Assembly (NCBI RefSeq): GCF_030548205.1
Contig: NZ_JAUORV010000017.1
Location: 1-64,000, forward strand
DNA from: Aliiglaciecola sp. 3_MG-2023
GTDB taxonomy: Bacteria > Pseudomonadota > Gammaproteobacteria > Enterobacterales > Alteromonadaceae
DNA: 64,000 bases
Reading direction: 5' to 3'
Numbering within the stretch: the stretch's first letter is position 1; the number at the start of each line of letters is the position of its first letter. This document shows positions 18,000 to 27,128 of this stretch, piece by piece. The notes beneath the pieces are model-generated. The model was not told the DNA's origin, searched no databases, and saw only the letters and a list, made by a program, of their open reading frames with translations. Both the position numbers and the translations under genes were made by a program.

Positions 18000-20900
18000 A
18001 TGTTTAAGAAAAAACTTATACCCCTCGTCGTCATGACAGCCTTAGTAGGCTGTACTGATGATGATAAGGCTGAGTTGGATGGCAATACTCGCGGAAGTGT
18101 CGCAATCTCCGGTAGCGAATTTTTCGCCGGCGCTACACTAACAGCAACGGTTACTGATGCCGATGGAATTGAAAGTCCAATCACTTATGCTTGGTCAACA
18201 GGCGTGACAGGCGACACATACACTATTACCGAAGCCGACGAAGGCACGGTTGTCTCGGTGTCTGCTAATTATACTGATAATGCAGGTTTCACCGAAGGAG
18301 TGGGTGCATCCACTCCCACGATCAACCCGACACTCAATGTAACAGCTAACGTCGTTAAGGGGCCCGTAAATGGAGCAAGTTGTGACATTTATGCACTAGA
18401 TGATAGCGGAGCAGCAGTTTCTCCTGCGCAAGCAACTGCGACGACTACAGATACAGGTGAAGTGACTTTTGCGGATGTGCATTTCGAAGGCAACGGACTG
18501 ATATCATGTACTGGTGGTACTTATACTGACGAATCTACAGGTGAAACCTTAGATGCGCCTATGCTTAGATCTGTGGTGGATGTAGTTGAAAGCACAATTG
18601 ATGAGAATGGCGATGTGCAACCACCACCAACCTATGTTGTCTCTCCTTTGACTGAAATGGCTGTTCAATCCGCAGGTTCTAATTTAAATGATTTTGCGAC
18701 AGTTGTTGAAGGGATTAATGCCCGTTTTGGCATTCGCTTTGATGTCACTGAGATTGCTCCTACCACAGTTGGCGTTGAAGCCCTTGGAGCAGATGGAGCA
18801 GAAAATGCCGACAGATACGGTTCGGTATTAGCCCTTTTGTCACAGCTAGATGCTGACGATGGGGATAAAGATTTAGCTGCAATTTTAGCCGACCTCGTTA
18901 CCGACATCGCAGACGGTACCTATTCTGATGCTACCTTAGATGCATTTGAAATGGCACAAACCAACCTGCAATCTACTTCAGAAGTTGCAGGTGACGTTGA
19001 CGTAAGCCTACTTGACGTAATTGGTGCAGCAATTGGCTACAATAATGATCCCGTTACCGCAATAATAGGTGGAGTGCTAAGTGCGACTGTGCAAAATACA
19101 GAAACGGACACGTTTACAGCATCCGCTACTGTCACAGATCCAAACTTTGAAGAAGATGCTTTCATCGAGCAAACAGATGTCGTGCTTGATTATGGTACTT
19201 TCAGTATTACCGCAGGCGGTGAATGGTCTTATTCAGTCGACACTGCAAATGACACAGTGGCTAGTCTTGAAGTAGGTAACTCCGTCAACGACATTGTTAC
19301 TATTTCAACAATAGATGGTACCACAGCTGACATTGATGTTCGTATCGCAGCCCTAACTCAAGTGGTTCAGATTTCTGACACCGGTGATGATACTGGTGAA
19401 ATTAGATTTGGCGTCGATAACTTGCGTCAAGGTAAACTTAGTGCCTCATTTTCTAAAGAAGTCGCCCTAGGTAGTGATGGCAACAACAAAGATGCCTATA
19501 TTACGCTTTACGGCTCTTCAGGTAGTTCTAGTGAATCACTAATCGATTTACGTATTCAAGGCAGTCAAACTGATGCAGACGGAAATCCGATAGATCCTCG
19601 TTTCTTAGTGCGTAACACCGACAGCGACGCTTACCCAGGGATTATGATTACCGCTCCCTTCGTTGAAGAGCAGTTTTATGATGTAGAAATAGCCTGGGAT
19701 TTAGACGCAACAGAACAACTAACAGTCACTATAGACGGTGAAGTTATTGGAGGTGGCTCGTTCTCAACAGCAGCCGTTGTTGATACAGACTTCACAGATT
19801 TAGACCAATGGTTTGCTGACGGCGTACAAGTTATCCAATTTAGATTTGGTGATAACGACAGAACCATACCTTTTGGTTCATTCTATGTTGACAATATTGC
19901 GATTTATTCCGATACAGATGGCACCGAAAGTGTCTTTGAAGATGATTTCGAAAGTTATGATATAGGCGAAACTTTAGATGGTGATAGTAGTCTTTACGGT
20001 TTAGCTATTTACTCGGAAGTTGCGGTTTTTGACATTGGCGATGGCTCTGCGGAACCCACACCTGCAGCTTTCTTCGATTTAACTGCAACAGTTGCAAGTG
20101 ATACTTCTGTACCGTTAACAGGTACTGTTAGTGTAATTGATCCAGATGCCGGTGAAGCCTTTATCGTTGAATCCACGATTACAGGCACATATGGCTTGCT
20201 AACAATACTAGAAGACGGTTCTTGGACTTATACCCTTGATACTGCCGATCCAACAATCGCAGCCCTTGAAGTAGGCGAACGTGAAACCGACACAATCACC
20301 ATTGAATCTGTCGACGGAACAACGGCAGAATTGGTTATCACTATTAACGGCACCATAGTAGTTGATACAGGGTCAGACAAAGCCGCAAGAATCACTGATT
20401 CTTCCACGGAAGATGCGGGCGAGTTAAGATTTAAACCTGATGATGCCATTGTAAAAGGTAGAATGACTGCAACGGTACACAGAGAAGCAGGCGCTAAAGC
20501 AGAAGACCCGTCGGAAGATGCGCAAATTGCAATATTCGGTTCTAGTACTAGTACCAGTAACGCAATAGCATATATTTCATTAGATATTAGTGGCGATGAT
20601 TATGACCTGCGCGCTGATGGTTCTTCTAGTGGTGGCGGTTCTACTGCTGGATTTGCAGAAGGCCAAGATATCGATTTCGAAATATCTTGGGATGCAACCG
20701 CTGCAAGCGATACAGTCGCCCCATTGGTCACCGTAACAATCGACGGAACAGTCGCGTTCGAAGGTGAATTTTCTTCACCCAGTGCTGACCTTTCAGCGGT
20801 AAAAGATGGGGTACAAACTGTATTCTTCAGAATTGGCGGTACCAGTGATGTAACGGCCTTTGGTTTGATTGTTGATGACGTTAAGTTGTATTCATCAGAC

Positions 20901-21782
20901 ACAGGATCAGAAGTTGAAGTATTTAGTGACGATTTTGAATCCTATACAGTGGGTAACTCCTTAGATCCCAATGCAGATACTGCAGATACTGCACCTATTG
21001 CAGATGCAATTGTTGAAGCCAACACCCCATACAATAGCAACTCATTTGAAGCTTTTGTTGTGGAGACGGGAAGCACAGAAGAAAATAGTCAGTATGCAAT
21101 TATTACTGATTCCTCGACTGAAGATGCGGGAGAATTAAGATATAAGCCGGATGATGCCATTGTAAAAGGCAGAATGACAGCCACAGTACAAAGAGAAGCC
21201 GGTGCTAAAGCTGAAGACCCGTCGGAAGATGCGCAAATAGCAATATTCGGTTCTAGTACTAGTACCAGTAACGCAATAGCATATATCTCATTAGATATTA
21301 GTGGCGATGATTATGACCTGCGCGCTGATGGTTCTTCTAGTGGTGGCGGATCAACGGCTGGATTTGCAGAAGGCCAAGATATTGATTTCGAAATATCTTG
21401 GGATGCAACCGCTGCAAGCGATACAGTCGCCCCATTGGTCACCGTAACAATCGACGGAACAGTCGCGTTCGAAGGTGAATTCTCTTCACCCAGTGCCGAC
21501 CTTTCAGCGGTAAAAGATGGGGTACAAACTGTATTCTTCAGAATTGGCGGTACCAGCGATGTAACGGCCTTTGGTTTGATTGTTGATGACGTTAAGTTGT
21601 ATTCATCAGACTCAGGTTCAGAAGTTGAAGTATTTAGTGACGATTTTGAAACCTACACCGTAGGTAACTCCTTAGATCCCAATGCAGATACTGCTGATAC
21701 CGCACCGATAGCAGGTGCTATTGTCGAAGCCAATACGCCATATAATAGCAACTCATTTGAAGTGGTAGTTGGAGAAAGATAA
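18000..21782 (+). CDS. large repeat-containing surface lipoprotein
   Basis: A 1260-residue predicted lipoprotein: signal MFKKKLIPLVVMTALVGC with the lipobox cysteine at 18. Next come an Ig-like segment (about 35-105) and a module (about 113-325) starting VTANVVKGPVNGASCDIYAL and including YVVSPLTEMA, of a kind found in Alteromonadales surface lipoproteins. The rest alternates VCBS/cadherin-like stretches (EDGSWTYTLDT; GGEWSYSVDT) with three lectin-like beta-sandwich modules (near 460-660, 797-1030, 1034-1260), each ending DDFE.Y..G. The last two are nearly identical. No catalytic motif was seen. Position after the receptor suggests a surface binding protein that hands substrate to it; this is inference. 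A strong terminator follows. Confidence 0.8.
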   Translation: MFKKKLIPLVVMTALVGCTDDDKAELDGNTRGSVAISGSEFFAGATLTATVTDADGIESPITYAWSTGVTGDTYTITEADEGTVVSVSANYTDNAGFTEGVGASTPTINPTLNVTANVVKGPVNGASCDIYALDDSGAAVSPAQATATTTDTGEVTFADVHFEGNGLISCTGGTYTDESTGETLDAPMLRSVVDVVESTIDENGDVQPPPTYVVSPLTEMAVQSAGSNLNDFATVVEGINARFGIRFDVTEIAPTTVGVEALGADGAENADRYGSVLALLSQLDADDGDKDLAAILADLVTDIADGTYSDATLDAFEMAQTNLQSTSEVAGDVDVSLLDVIGAAIGYNNDPVTAIIGGVLSATVQNTETDTFTASATVTDPNFEEDAFIEQTDVVLDYGTFSITAGGEWSYSVDTANDTVASLEVGNSVNDIVTISTIDGTTADIDVRIAALTQVVQISDTGDDTGEIRFGVDNLRQGKLSASFSKEVALGSDGNNKDAYITLYGSSGSSSESLIDLRIQGSQTDADGNPIDPRFLVRNTDSDAYPGIMITAPFVEEQFYDVEIAWDLDATEQLTVTIDGEVIGGGSFSTAAVVDTDFTDLDQWFADGVQVIQFRFGDNDRTIPFGSFYVDNIAIYSDTDGTESVFEDDFESYDIGETLDGDSSLYGLAIYSEVAVFDIGDGSAEPTPAAFFDLTATVASDTSVPLTGTVSVIDPDAGEAFIVESTITGTYGLLTILEDGSWTYTLDTADPTIAALEVGERETDTITIESVDGTTAELVITINGTIVVDTGSDKAARITDSSTEDAGELRFKPDDAIVKGRMTATVHREAGAKAEDPSEDAQIAIFGSSTSTSNAIAYISLDISGDDYDLRADGSSSGGGSTAGFAEGQDIDFEISWDATAASDTVAPLVTVTIDGTVAFEGEFSSPSADLSAVKDGVQTVFFRIGGTSDVTAFGLIVDDVKLYSSDTGSEVEVFSDDFESYTVGNSLDPNADTADTAPIADAIVEANTPYNSNSFEAFVVETGSTEENSQYAIITDSSTEDAGELRYKPDDAIVKGRMTATVQREAGAKAEDPSEDAQIAIFGSSTSTSNAIAYISLDISGDDYDLRADGSSSGGGSTAGFAEGQDIDFEISWDATAASDTVAPLVTVTIDGTVAFEGEFSSPSADLSAVKDGVQTVFFRIGGTSDVTAFGLIVDDVKLYSSDSGSEVEVFSDDFETYTVGNSLDPNADTADTAPIAGAIVEANTPYNSNSFEVVVGER
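20391..21780 (+). repeat. 711-bp tandem duplication inside the lipoprotein gene
   Basis: Bases from 20391 (ITDSSTEDAGELR) recur from 21102 with an in-frame offset of 711 bp (237 codons). Long stretches are identical at DNA level, for example around 20529-20640 and 21240-21351, with only scattered, mostly silent changes. A third, much more diverged module of the same kind begins near 19370. The near identity points to recent duplication or ongoing gene conversion. Confidence 0.9.
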
Positions 21783-21826
21783 GTTATAAGGGTGGATAAC
21801 CTCCACCCGAACTTTAATCACTTAAG

Positions 21827-21860
21827 AGACCGACGGCTCACCCCGTCGGTCTTTTTTATT
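21827..21860 (+). terminator. rho-independent terminator after the lipoprotein gene
   Basis: A perfect 10-bp stem AGACCGACGG/CCGTCGGTCT (21827-21836 with 21843-21852) has a 6-base loop and is followed by TTTTTATTT. It lies 45 bases past the stop. Confidence 0.92.
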
Positions 21861-22378
21861 TAGCTACGAAAATCCTTGTGTCGCTGCCTTATATTCCCAA
21901 GTTATCACTAGCCTATTCTAAATAAGTCGCCTGATGGCACTCTGCTAAGTAATATATTTTAGAGCCGCAAAATTACTAACACGACCTATATTGCGCCCTC
22001 TATTCTCTTCTGGGTGCAATTTTCTGACCTCACTTTGCTGTCCTCCTTACACTTTCACTCATTGAACTACTTTTGGATGAAAGCAGACTGGAAAATTTAT
22101 TCAGTGTAGCAGCCTCTTAAATTTAACTTTATATAGTAATTAAATTCATCTTCGAAAAAATAAGGTAATCATCCAAATTTTATTATCAATTAAATTGGGA
22201 GTTAGTTGAAAGACTTATCAAAACCTTCAGCACTCTCCTTGGATTATTAATTTACCTTATCCTATATTTAAATGGATGCTAGCAAGCTGATATTGTGAAT
22301 CAACAAAGCTTTGATGTAAGCGGCATTAAACGGAAGTACTTCAAATTATCTCAAGAAAAAAATGGAAGGAGATACGAG
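21861..22378. other. gene-free stretch before the secreted pair
   Basis: No credible gene on either strand. The region is AT-rich and should hold the promoter for the gene at 22379. AAGGAGA at 22367-22373 is its ribosome binding site. No repeats or RNA structures stood out. Confidence 0.5.
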
Positions 22379-23338
22379 ATGAAAACTCTCACCTATGGAT
22401 GTTGTCTTTTAGTTACAACCTTTTTATTCAGCAACAGTGCATTTGCCCACGTTGAAACTGGGCGCACTGAATTCGCAGTCGATAAAATTATTGCTGAAAG
22501 CAGTTTTAACGAACCCACCTATATAGATACGGTAAAAACGGAAAACCTGACCCTCATCACCCCAGTTTTTAACAAGGGCATAAATTTCACCCTTTATATT
22601 GACTCAAAAGGAGATAAGGTATTTTTTCCTTTTGAACGAGAATCAAGAGTTTTTACGGATGAAGTTGCTCTGATGGATTTTATGAAAAAGCATTTTAGTT
22701 ACGATCCTGAAAACAAGGAGAAGGGACTATCTGGCACGTATTTGTGGGAAGGAGCCAGCTATTTCTATGATCCTAAAATAGCTATGAATTACTTGATTAA
22801 TGATCCTATTTTGGCATTTGTGGGTGGGCCGAAAGGCACCATTTTAGTAGCAGGAAAAGAAATGTGCATCGATCCTGATGGTAAATGTGACGAAGGGTAC
22901 GCAAGTTATCTGGAACCTGTTGGAAAATTAACAGCACCAACCCAATTAGACCATTGTGGTCGTGAATTTGCTGGTACGCCTGTATGTGTTCTACATCACA
23001 CATTTTGGAATAAGACCTGGTGGTTTGGTGATTACGTCAGGCATGGGGTCAATGCAAGATTCACAACGTGGGGAGCACTACCATCCAGTGTGCTAGATTT
23101 GTCGGGGAGATTAATGACTGCAATATACGACCCATTCGGTATCATTATTGTGGCGCCACCCACAGTGGGTGAAGATTTTGCCGAGAGTGCTATTTTTTGT
23201 TATGGAAATTGTGATGCCCCCATTTTAGATGCTTACGCAATGTGTGGTCAGGGAAGAGTGTCCGACCCCGATGTGTCAGGAACCAGAGAAACAGGCAATG
23301 GCCCTGGAAACAACGTCTCAAGAACGACTTGCCCTTGA
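22379..23338 (+). CDS. secreted protein of unknown function
   Basis: Not recognised. The product has a clear signal peptide (MKTLTYGCCLLVTTFLFSNS, cleavage after AFA) and about 295 mature residues rich in aromatic residues, with some eight cysteines in the C-terminal two thirds (for example MCIDPDGKCDEGY, DHCGREFAGTPVCVLHH, FCYGNC, AMCGQG), suggesting disulfides in the periplasm or outside. The ATG at 22379 has AAGGAGA six bases upstream; the frame opens at 22295 without such support. Its stop touches or overlaps the start of a secreted serine protease gene, so the two are almost certainly co-expressed. It could be a partner, substrate or inhibitor of that protease; nothing in the sequence decides this. 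Confidence 0.7.
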   Translation: MKTLTYGCCLLVTTFLFSNSAFAHVETGRTEFAVDKIIAESSFNEPTYIDTVKTENLTLITPVFNKGINFTLYIDSKGDKVFFPFERESRVFTDEVALMDFMKKHFSYDPENKEKGLSGTYLWEGASYFYDPKIAMNYLINDPILAFVGGPKGTILVAGKEMCIDPDGKCDEGYASYLEPVGKLTAPTQLDHCGREFAGTPVCVLHHTFWNKTWWFGDYVRHGVNARFTTWGALPSSVLDLSGRLMTAIYDPFGIIIVAPPTVGEDFAESAIFCYGNCDAPILDAYAMCGQGRVSDPDVSGTRETGNGPGNNVSRTTCP

Positions 23339-23988
23339 ATCATGTGATAGCTCTCATGCTGGCACTCGTTATTGTCAGCATGACGTCAGTTTCAGCTACT
23401 GATAGCAAGCCGCACTGGTGGTATCGCTTGCATGTGTCTAACCAGCCCACTTGTGTCGCTGTGGCAGTGGAAGAACACTGGCTCATTACGCCCTGGCATT
23501 GTGTACAATTACCAGGGCAATTCCAAACATTCGAAAAAAAAACATTGTTTGTTAAAGGGGTGGACGGAAAGAGTATCAAGATAAAAAAAGTAATTACTCC
23601 ATATAATCGATATCGCCACTTAGGTGACATTCAAGGCAGGGACATTGCACTTTTACAATTGAATACAAAGTTAGAGAAATGGCTCCCATTAAGCCAACAT
23701 GTAAAACGTCTAAAAGCTCCCTTAACGGTAGCTTTAATCGATAGCCAAAGGGTTCACTTTCTTAAAATCACTCCGCTTCAAATAGAAAATAAGCTGATAC
23801 TTACATCAAACATTACTTGCAAGGGGGACTCTGGTGTACCTTTAATAGACGAACACCACACTCTAGTAGCAATTGCCTCTTGGCATTCTGGACGGCGTTG
23901 CAACGAAACAGGCAATATATCCTTTTTTAATCGGGTAGATATTTTCTCAAGTTGGATACACAACCAAATCGGAAATCCAGTAAATTAA
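23335..23988 (+). CDS. secreted trypsin-like (S1 family) serine protease
   Basis: Shows the chymotrypsin-fold triad in order: His in LITPWHCV, Asp in GRDIALLQL and Ser in CKGDSGVPL (residues about 55, 103 and 166). The family's usual TAAHC is TPWHC here. Paired cysteines are consistent with export. The open frame begins at 23242, but that would add 31 basic residues inside the upstream gene. A TTG at 23335 overlaps the upstream stop as TTGA and begins a good signal peptide (NHVIALMLALVIVSMTSVSA). GTG 23344 and ATG 23356 are alternatives. Trypsin-like folding is well supported; substrate and biological role are unknown. Confidence 0.8.
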   Translation: MNHVIALMLALVIVSMTSVSATDSKPHWWYRLHVSNQPTCVAVAVEEHWLITPWHCVQLPGQFQTFEKKTLFVKGVDGKSIKIKKVITPYNRYRHLGDIQGRDIALLQLNTKLEKWLPLSQHVKRLKAPLTVALIDSQRVHFLKITPLQIENKLILTSNITCKGDSGVPLIDEHHTLVAIASWHSGRRCNETGNISFFNRVDIFSSWIHNQIGNPVN

Positions 23989-24235
23989 GTCTAACTGTTT
24001 ACATTGCCAACACATATAAGTTTGCGATGAACATGGATACCAACCTGAGTCGTCCTGAATTAGAACTACGCCTGCATTGAAAACAACACAACAAGTTGTT
24101 AGTCAATCATCGCCCAGATTTTCATCGTGAACCTAGCTCAGAGGTACCAGTTGGATGTTAACTAATGCAAAGAGAAACATAGGAATACGAATAAACGCGG
24201 CTTGCTAAGAGCAGAAGCTAGCAAATTATCGTTAA

Positions 24236-25192
24236 CTAGTTTGGTTTCTCTCCGCTATTTTGATGATCGCCCAACAGCACACCATTTAATACCGTCCCAT
24301 AACGAGTATGTTGATGGAAGTTATAGAAACCTTCTCGAGTATTTTCAACGCTCCCTGTAAAACGAGGATCTTGAGGCCGTTCGTGACCATTGATAAACCA
24401 AGCAAGTTGCCATGCTTCTTCATCGCTCAAACTACCAGGTAAACCTAAAGGCATATTGTTTTTTATAAAGGATGCTGCGGTGAAAACACGTGACATACCG
24501 GCCCCCCAATTATAAGAACCGTTACCCCACAACGGTGGAAATACGAGCCGTTCATTTTGCTCAATCCCCTGACCATTGTCACCGTGACACATTGCACATT
24601 TAGCCTGGTATAGCTTTTCACCAACAGCATCATTCAAAAATACAGGTTTGGTTTTGCCAAGAGAGCTAAAACCTCGCCCCCCAATATTATTCTCATACAT
24701 AGGTGCGCCCGTCGCCAACCAAGAATGGTATGCAACTAAAGACAGCATATCAGCACTATCATAAGCAGGAGGGATGCCGTTAAGTGAATAAGAAAAACAC
24801 CCGGCAATCCTCTCCTCTATCGAATTAACATGGCCATTTTTCCCCCGAAAGTCAGGTAAAGTCGTTGCCGCTGGCCAAACTGGAGCAGACCAGGCTAATC
24901 CACCTTCCCCCATATGACAACTTTTACAACTTAACTGGTTAAATACATACTTCCCGCGAAATTGTTGGGTATTCATAAAAATATCATATCCCTTTAGAAT
25001 AACTTTCTTAAGTTCGGGATTTATTTTTTTATTCTTTATCAATGATTCAATCGTGGGAGGGTTATGTATATATTGGCCAGGTTTCGCGTCTGGGAGTATC
25101 ACACCAGAAACTGACGTTTGTGCCGCAAACGCACCGCTGCAACAAAACATTAAGAATAACCCATTAATAATGAGTGATTTTACGCTAGTCAT
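24236..25192 (-). CDS. TsdA-like thiosulfate dehydrogenase / tetrathionate reductase
   Basis: Periplasmic dihaem cytochrome c; TsdA couples two thiosulfates to tetrathionate, or the reverse. After a signal peptide (to AFAAQ) the first haem site is CKSCH (89-93) and the second CAMCH (199-203). The family hallmark, a cysteine that ligates the catalytic haem in an ERI.GC....NG segment, is present as ERIAGCFSYSLNG (Cys132). YNWGAGMSRVFTAASFIKNNMP also matches TsdA. Length is 318 residues. It overlaps the cytochrome gene at 25185-25844 by eight bases, as in tsdBA operons. It ends a run of six minus-strand sulfur-related genes. Direction of the reaction cannot be told. Confidence 0.8.
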   Translation of the reverse strand: MTSVKSLIINGLFLMFCCSGAFAAQTSVSGVILPDAKPGQYIHNPPTIESLIKNKKINPELKKVILKGYDIFMNTQQFRGKYVFNQLSCKSCHMGEGGLAWSAPVWPAATTLPDFRGKNGHVNSIEERIAGCFSYSLNGIPPAYDSADMLSLVAYHSWLATGAPMYENNIGGRGFSSLGKTKPVFLNDAVGEKLYQAKCAMCHGDNGQGIEQNERLVFPPLWGNGSYNWGAGMSRVFTAASFIKNNMPLGLPGSLSDEEAWQLAWFINGHERPQDPRFTGSVENTREGFYNFHQHTRYGTVLNGVLLGDHQNSGEKPN

Positions 25193-25844
25193 TAATACTA
25201 CTCTTAGCTTTGGTTGCTTTAGGCTCTAAGCTAGTCAGATAATGCGCAACCGCTTGAATTTGTTCGTCACTTAATCGTTTGGCTATGTTTGACATTAAAC
25301 CAAGGGGATCATTATTGCGTGTCCCTGTTTTCCAATCTTGTAACTGCTGCATTATGTACGTTGCATGTTGACCAGCAAGCGCCGGAAAAACAGCACCGAC
25401 ACCAGCACTATCGACACCATGACAACTGGCACAGGGTGGTAAATAATTATGCCAATCACCGCTTTCCACTAAGATTTTCCCAATCCCAGAAGGATCAACA
25501 GTTAAAGCTTCACTCTTAGTCACCGGTAAATTAGCATAATAAGTGGCAACTTCTTCTACCTGTTCTGAGGTGAGATCATTCACATTAGGAGCCATTATCT
25601 GGCTGATGCGTCGCCCTTCGATATAATCATTTAACTGTTTAACTAGGTAGCCTTGACTCAAACCGGCCAGACGAGGGAAACCAGCCATTTGATTCCCTTC
25701 TCCTTGCATCCCATGACAAGCAGCACATGGCGCGCCACTGCCATCACCAACGTTAGCGATAGCGGCCCCGGAATCTGCATCAGCATAACTTACGGCACTA
25801 AATAAACAGAAAAGGGAGAGAGCAATTATGCTTAAAACCTTCAA
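25185..25844 (-). CDS. dihaem c4-type cytochrome (TsdB-like)
   Basis: Electron carrier predicted to exchange electrons with the TsdA-like enzyme encoded directly after it. A signal peptide (residues 1-21) is followed by two similar class I cytochrome domains: CAACH (40-44) with FPRLAGLSQGYLVKQL, and CASCH (138-142) with FPALAGQHATYIMQQL. Each has a distal methionine candidate (QIMAP; GLMSN). The 219 residues fit the cytochrome c4/TsdB class. The overlap with tsdA implies coupled translation. A general cytochrome c4 role with terminal oxidases is the alternative. Confidence 0.85.
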   Translation of the reverse strand: MKVLSIIALSLFCLFSAVSYADADSGAAIANVGDGSGAPCAACHGMQGEGNQMAGFPRLAGLSQGYLVKQLNDYIEGRRISQIMAPNVNDLTSEQVEEVATYYANLPVTKSEALTVDPSGIGKILVESGDWHNYLPPCASCHGVDSAGVGAVFPALAGQHATYIMQQLQDWKTGTRNNDPLGLMSNIAKRLSDEQIQAVAHYLTSLEPKATKAKSSIND

Positions 25845-26099
25845 TTACACAGCCTTAAATTTAAATGAAAACCATCGACAATAATATAAAAACACTAGCA
25901 TAGCGCAGTGTTCGATAGTATTTAAAATACGCCAATAAAAAATACTTAGGCGCTTATAAGTTAGCTATTTCTTACTATTGAGTCAGACGAAAATTCTGAC
26001 TCAATAATAGACTCACTAGCTTATTAAAAAATAACCTATGGAATAAGGGAAATTAGTTAATAACACATCTTTATCAACAGTTTGGGTTCCTATAATTAG

Positions 26100-26651
26100 T
26101 TACGGATTCAAAGTGTAACCTTGCTGTTGCAATAAGGCGTGCGCCGTCATTGCAGATAAAGTAATTTTGATTCCTGGCACTAATTGATCTTTAGTTATCC
26201 CCATCTTTGTAGATGCCTGACCACATAGGAATATTTGTGTATTATTCGCCAATAACTGGCGAATTAAGTCTACATTGATATTGTCTTTTTGGAATTTTTT
26301 TTGATAGGCAATGTTATTTAATAAATCGTAGGTCGCTTTACTATGAATAACGGCAGCTAAATGGATGTTTTCTAATTTCACACCATTGCCAACATGCATA
26401 TTAATGAACCGCGCTAAACTATTAAGACTGCGATTAACTTCCCCAGGCTCGGCTTGGGCCGTAATATCAAAAGCTACATTAAATGTTGCATCAGGTGATA
26501 TTGGGATCATATCAGCTACTTTTGCAATATCACCATAACCTGTAATCACCGACCCCGGGCCAAACGACTCGGGTCCAGCCAGAGCATGGGTCGATATTAT
26601 CGCTGATATGGCCATACTCCATACATAGATCCAACTTAACTTCTTCAACAT
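26100..26651 (-). CDS. periplasmic DsrE-family protein
   Basis: A signal peptide (residues about 1-25, to ALA) is followed by a DsrE/DsrF-like fold: VAFDITAQAEPGEVNRSLNSLARF, KLENIHLAAVIHSKATYDLL, and a FLCGQASTKMG segment whose cysteine is at the position used for sulfur transfer in DsrE relatives. The C-terminus has the typical ALLQQQGYTLNP. Exported single-domain DsrE proteins occur beside thiosulfate/tetrathionate and persulfide genes. A sulfur-carrier or sensor role is inferred. It sits between the rhodanese and cytochrome genes, all on the minus strand. Confidence 0.8.
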   Translation of the reverse strand: MLKKLSWIYVWSMAISAIISTHALAGPESFGPGSVITGYGDIAKVADMIPISPDATFNVAFDITAQAEPGEVNRSLNSLARFINMHVGNGVKLENIHLAAVIHSKATYDLLNNIAYQKKFQKDNINVDLIRQLLANNTQIFLCGQASTKMGITKDQLVPGIKITLSAMTAHALLQQQGYTLNP

Positions 26652-26723
26652 AGTGTTTCCTTTGAAATTTCAAATAATAGATACCAAGTTAACTTGGTAA
26701 AATAGGCGCAAAAAATTAATTTA

Positions 26724-27119
26724 CTAAATAACTGTTGGGAATTGACTCTTTTCCCAAGCAATCATCCCCCCAGCAACGGATAATACGCTTGAGTGCCCCA
26801 TATTTTCCAATGAACGGGCGGCTAAAGCTGAGCGGCCACCACTTCTACAAATTAAATATATATTGCGTTGAGACAAATCATCAAGTGCAAGTGAACTGTC
26901 ACAATGATGTGAAACAGCAGGATGATCACATAATTTGTTTTCTAATACTCCACGAGGAAAGTTTACCGCCCCTAAAATATGTCCCGCGATGAATTCTTCA
27001 TGCTCTCTTACGTCAATTAAAATCAATTCAGTTTGTGATAATAAAGTATGTAAATTTTCGACTGATATTTCATCAATCTCTGCTCTAACTTCATTAATAT
27101 ATTGTTGTGCCGATTTCAT
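26724..27119 (-). CDS. rhodanese-domain sulfurtransferase
   Basis: Single-domain rhodanese of 131 residues without a signal peptide. It shows the LILIDVREHEEFIAGHI segment and the active-site loop LICRSGGRSALAA (catalytic Cys), ending SVAGGMIAWEKS. Such proteins move sulfane sulfur between thiosulfate, glutathione persulfide and acceptors. I take the ATG at 27119, with GAGG seven bases upstream; an in-frame TTG is at 27125. It follows the persulfide-dioxygenase-like gene by nine bases, a common pairing in which the rhodanese supplies or uses the dioxygenase's substrate. Confidence 0.88.
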   Translation of the reverse strand: MKSAQQYINEVRAEIDEISVENLHTLLSQTELILIDVREHEEFIAGHILGAVNFPRGVLENKLCDHPAVSHHCDSSLALDDLSQRNIYLICRSGGRSALAARSLENMGHSSVLSVAGGMIAWEKSQFPTVI

Positions 27120-27128
27120 AGACAAACC

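Noticed and set aside
18000..21782. Polysaccharide lyase or glycosidase
   Set aside because: No catalytic domain motif is visible in any module; only binding-type repeats are supported.
23242..23334. Longer N-terminus for the S1 protease
   Set aside because: The extra 31 residues are basic, overlap the upstream gene by nearly 100 bases and would bury the signal peptide.
24034..24160. Plus-strand frame with one internal stop that could be a gene remnant
   Set aside because: Too short, and no family resemblance was recognised; equally well explained as intergenic DNA.
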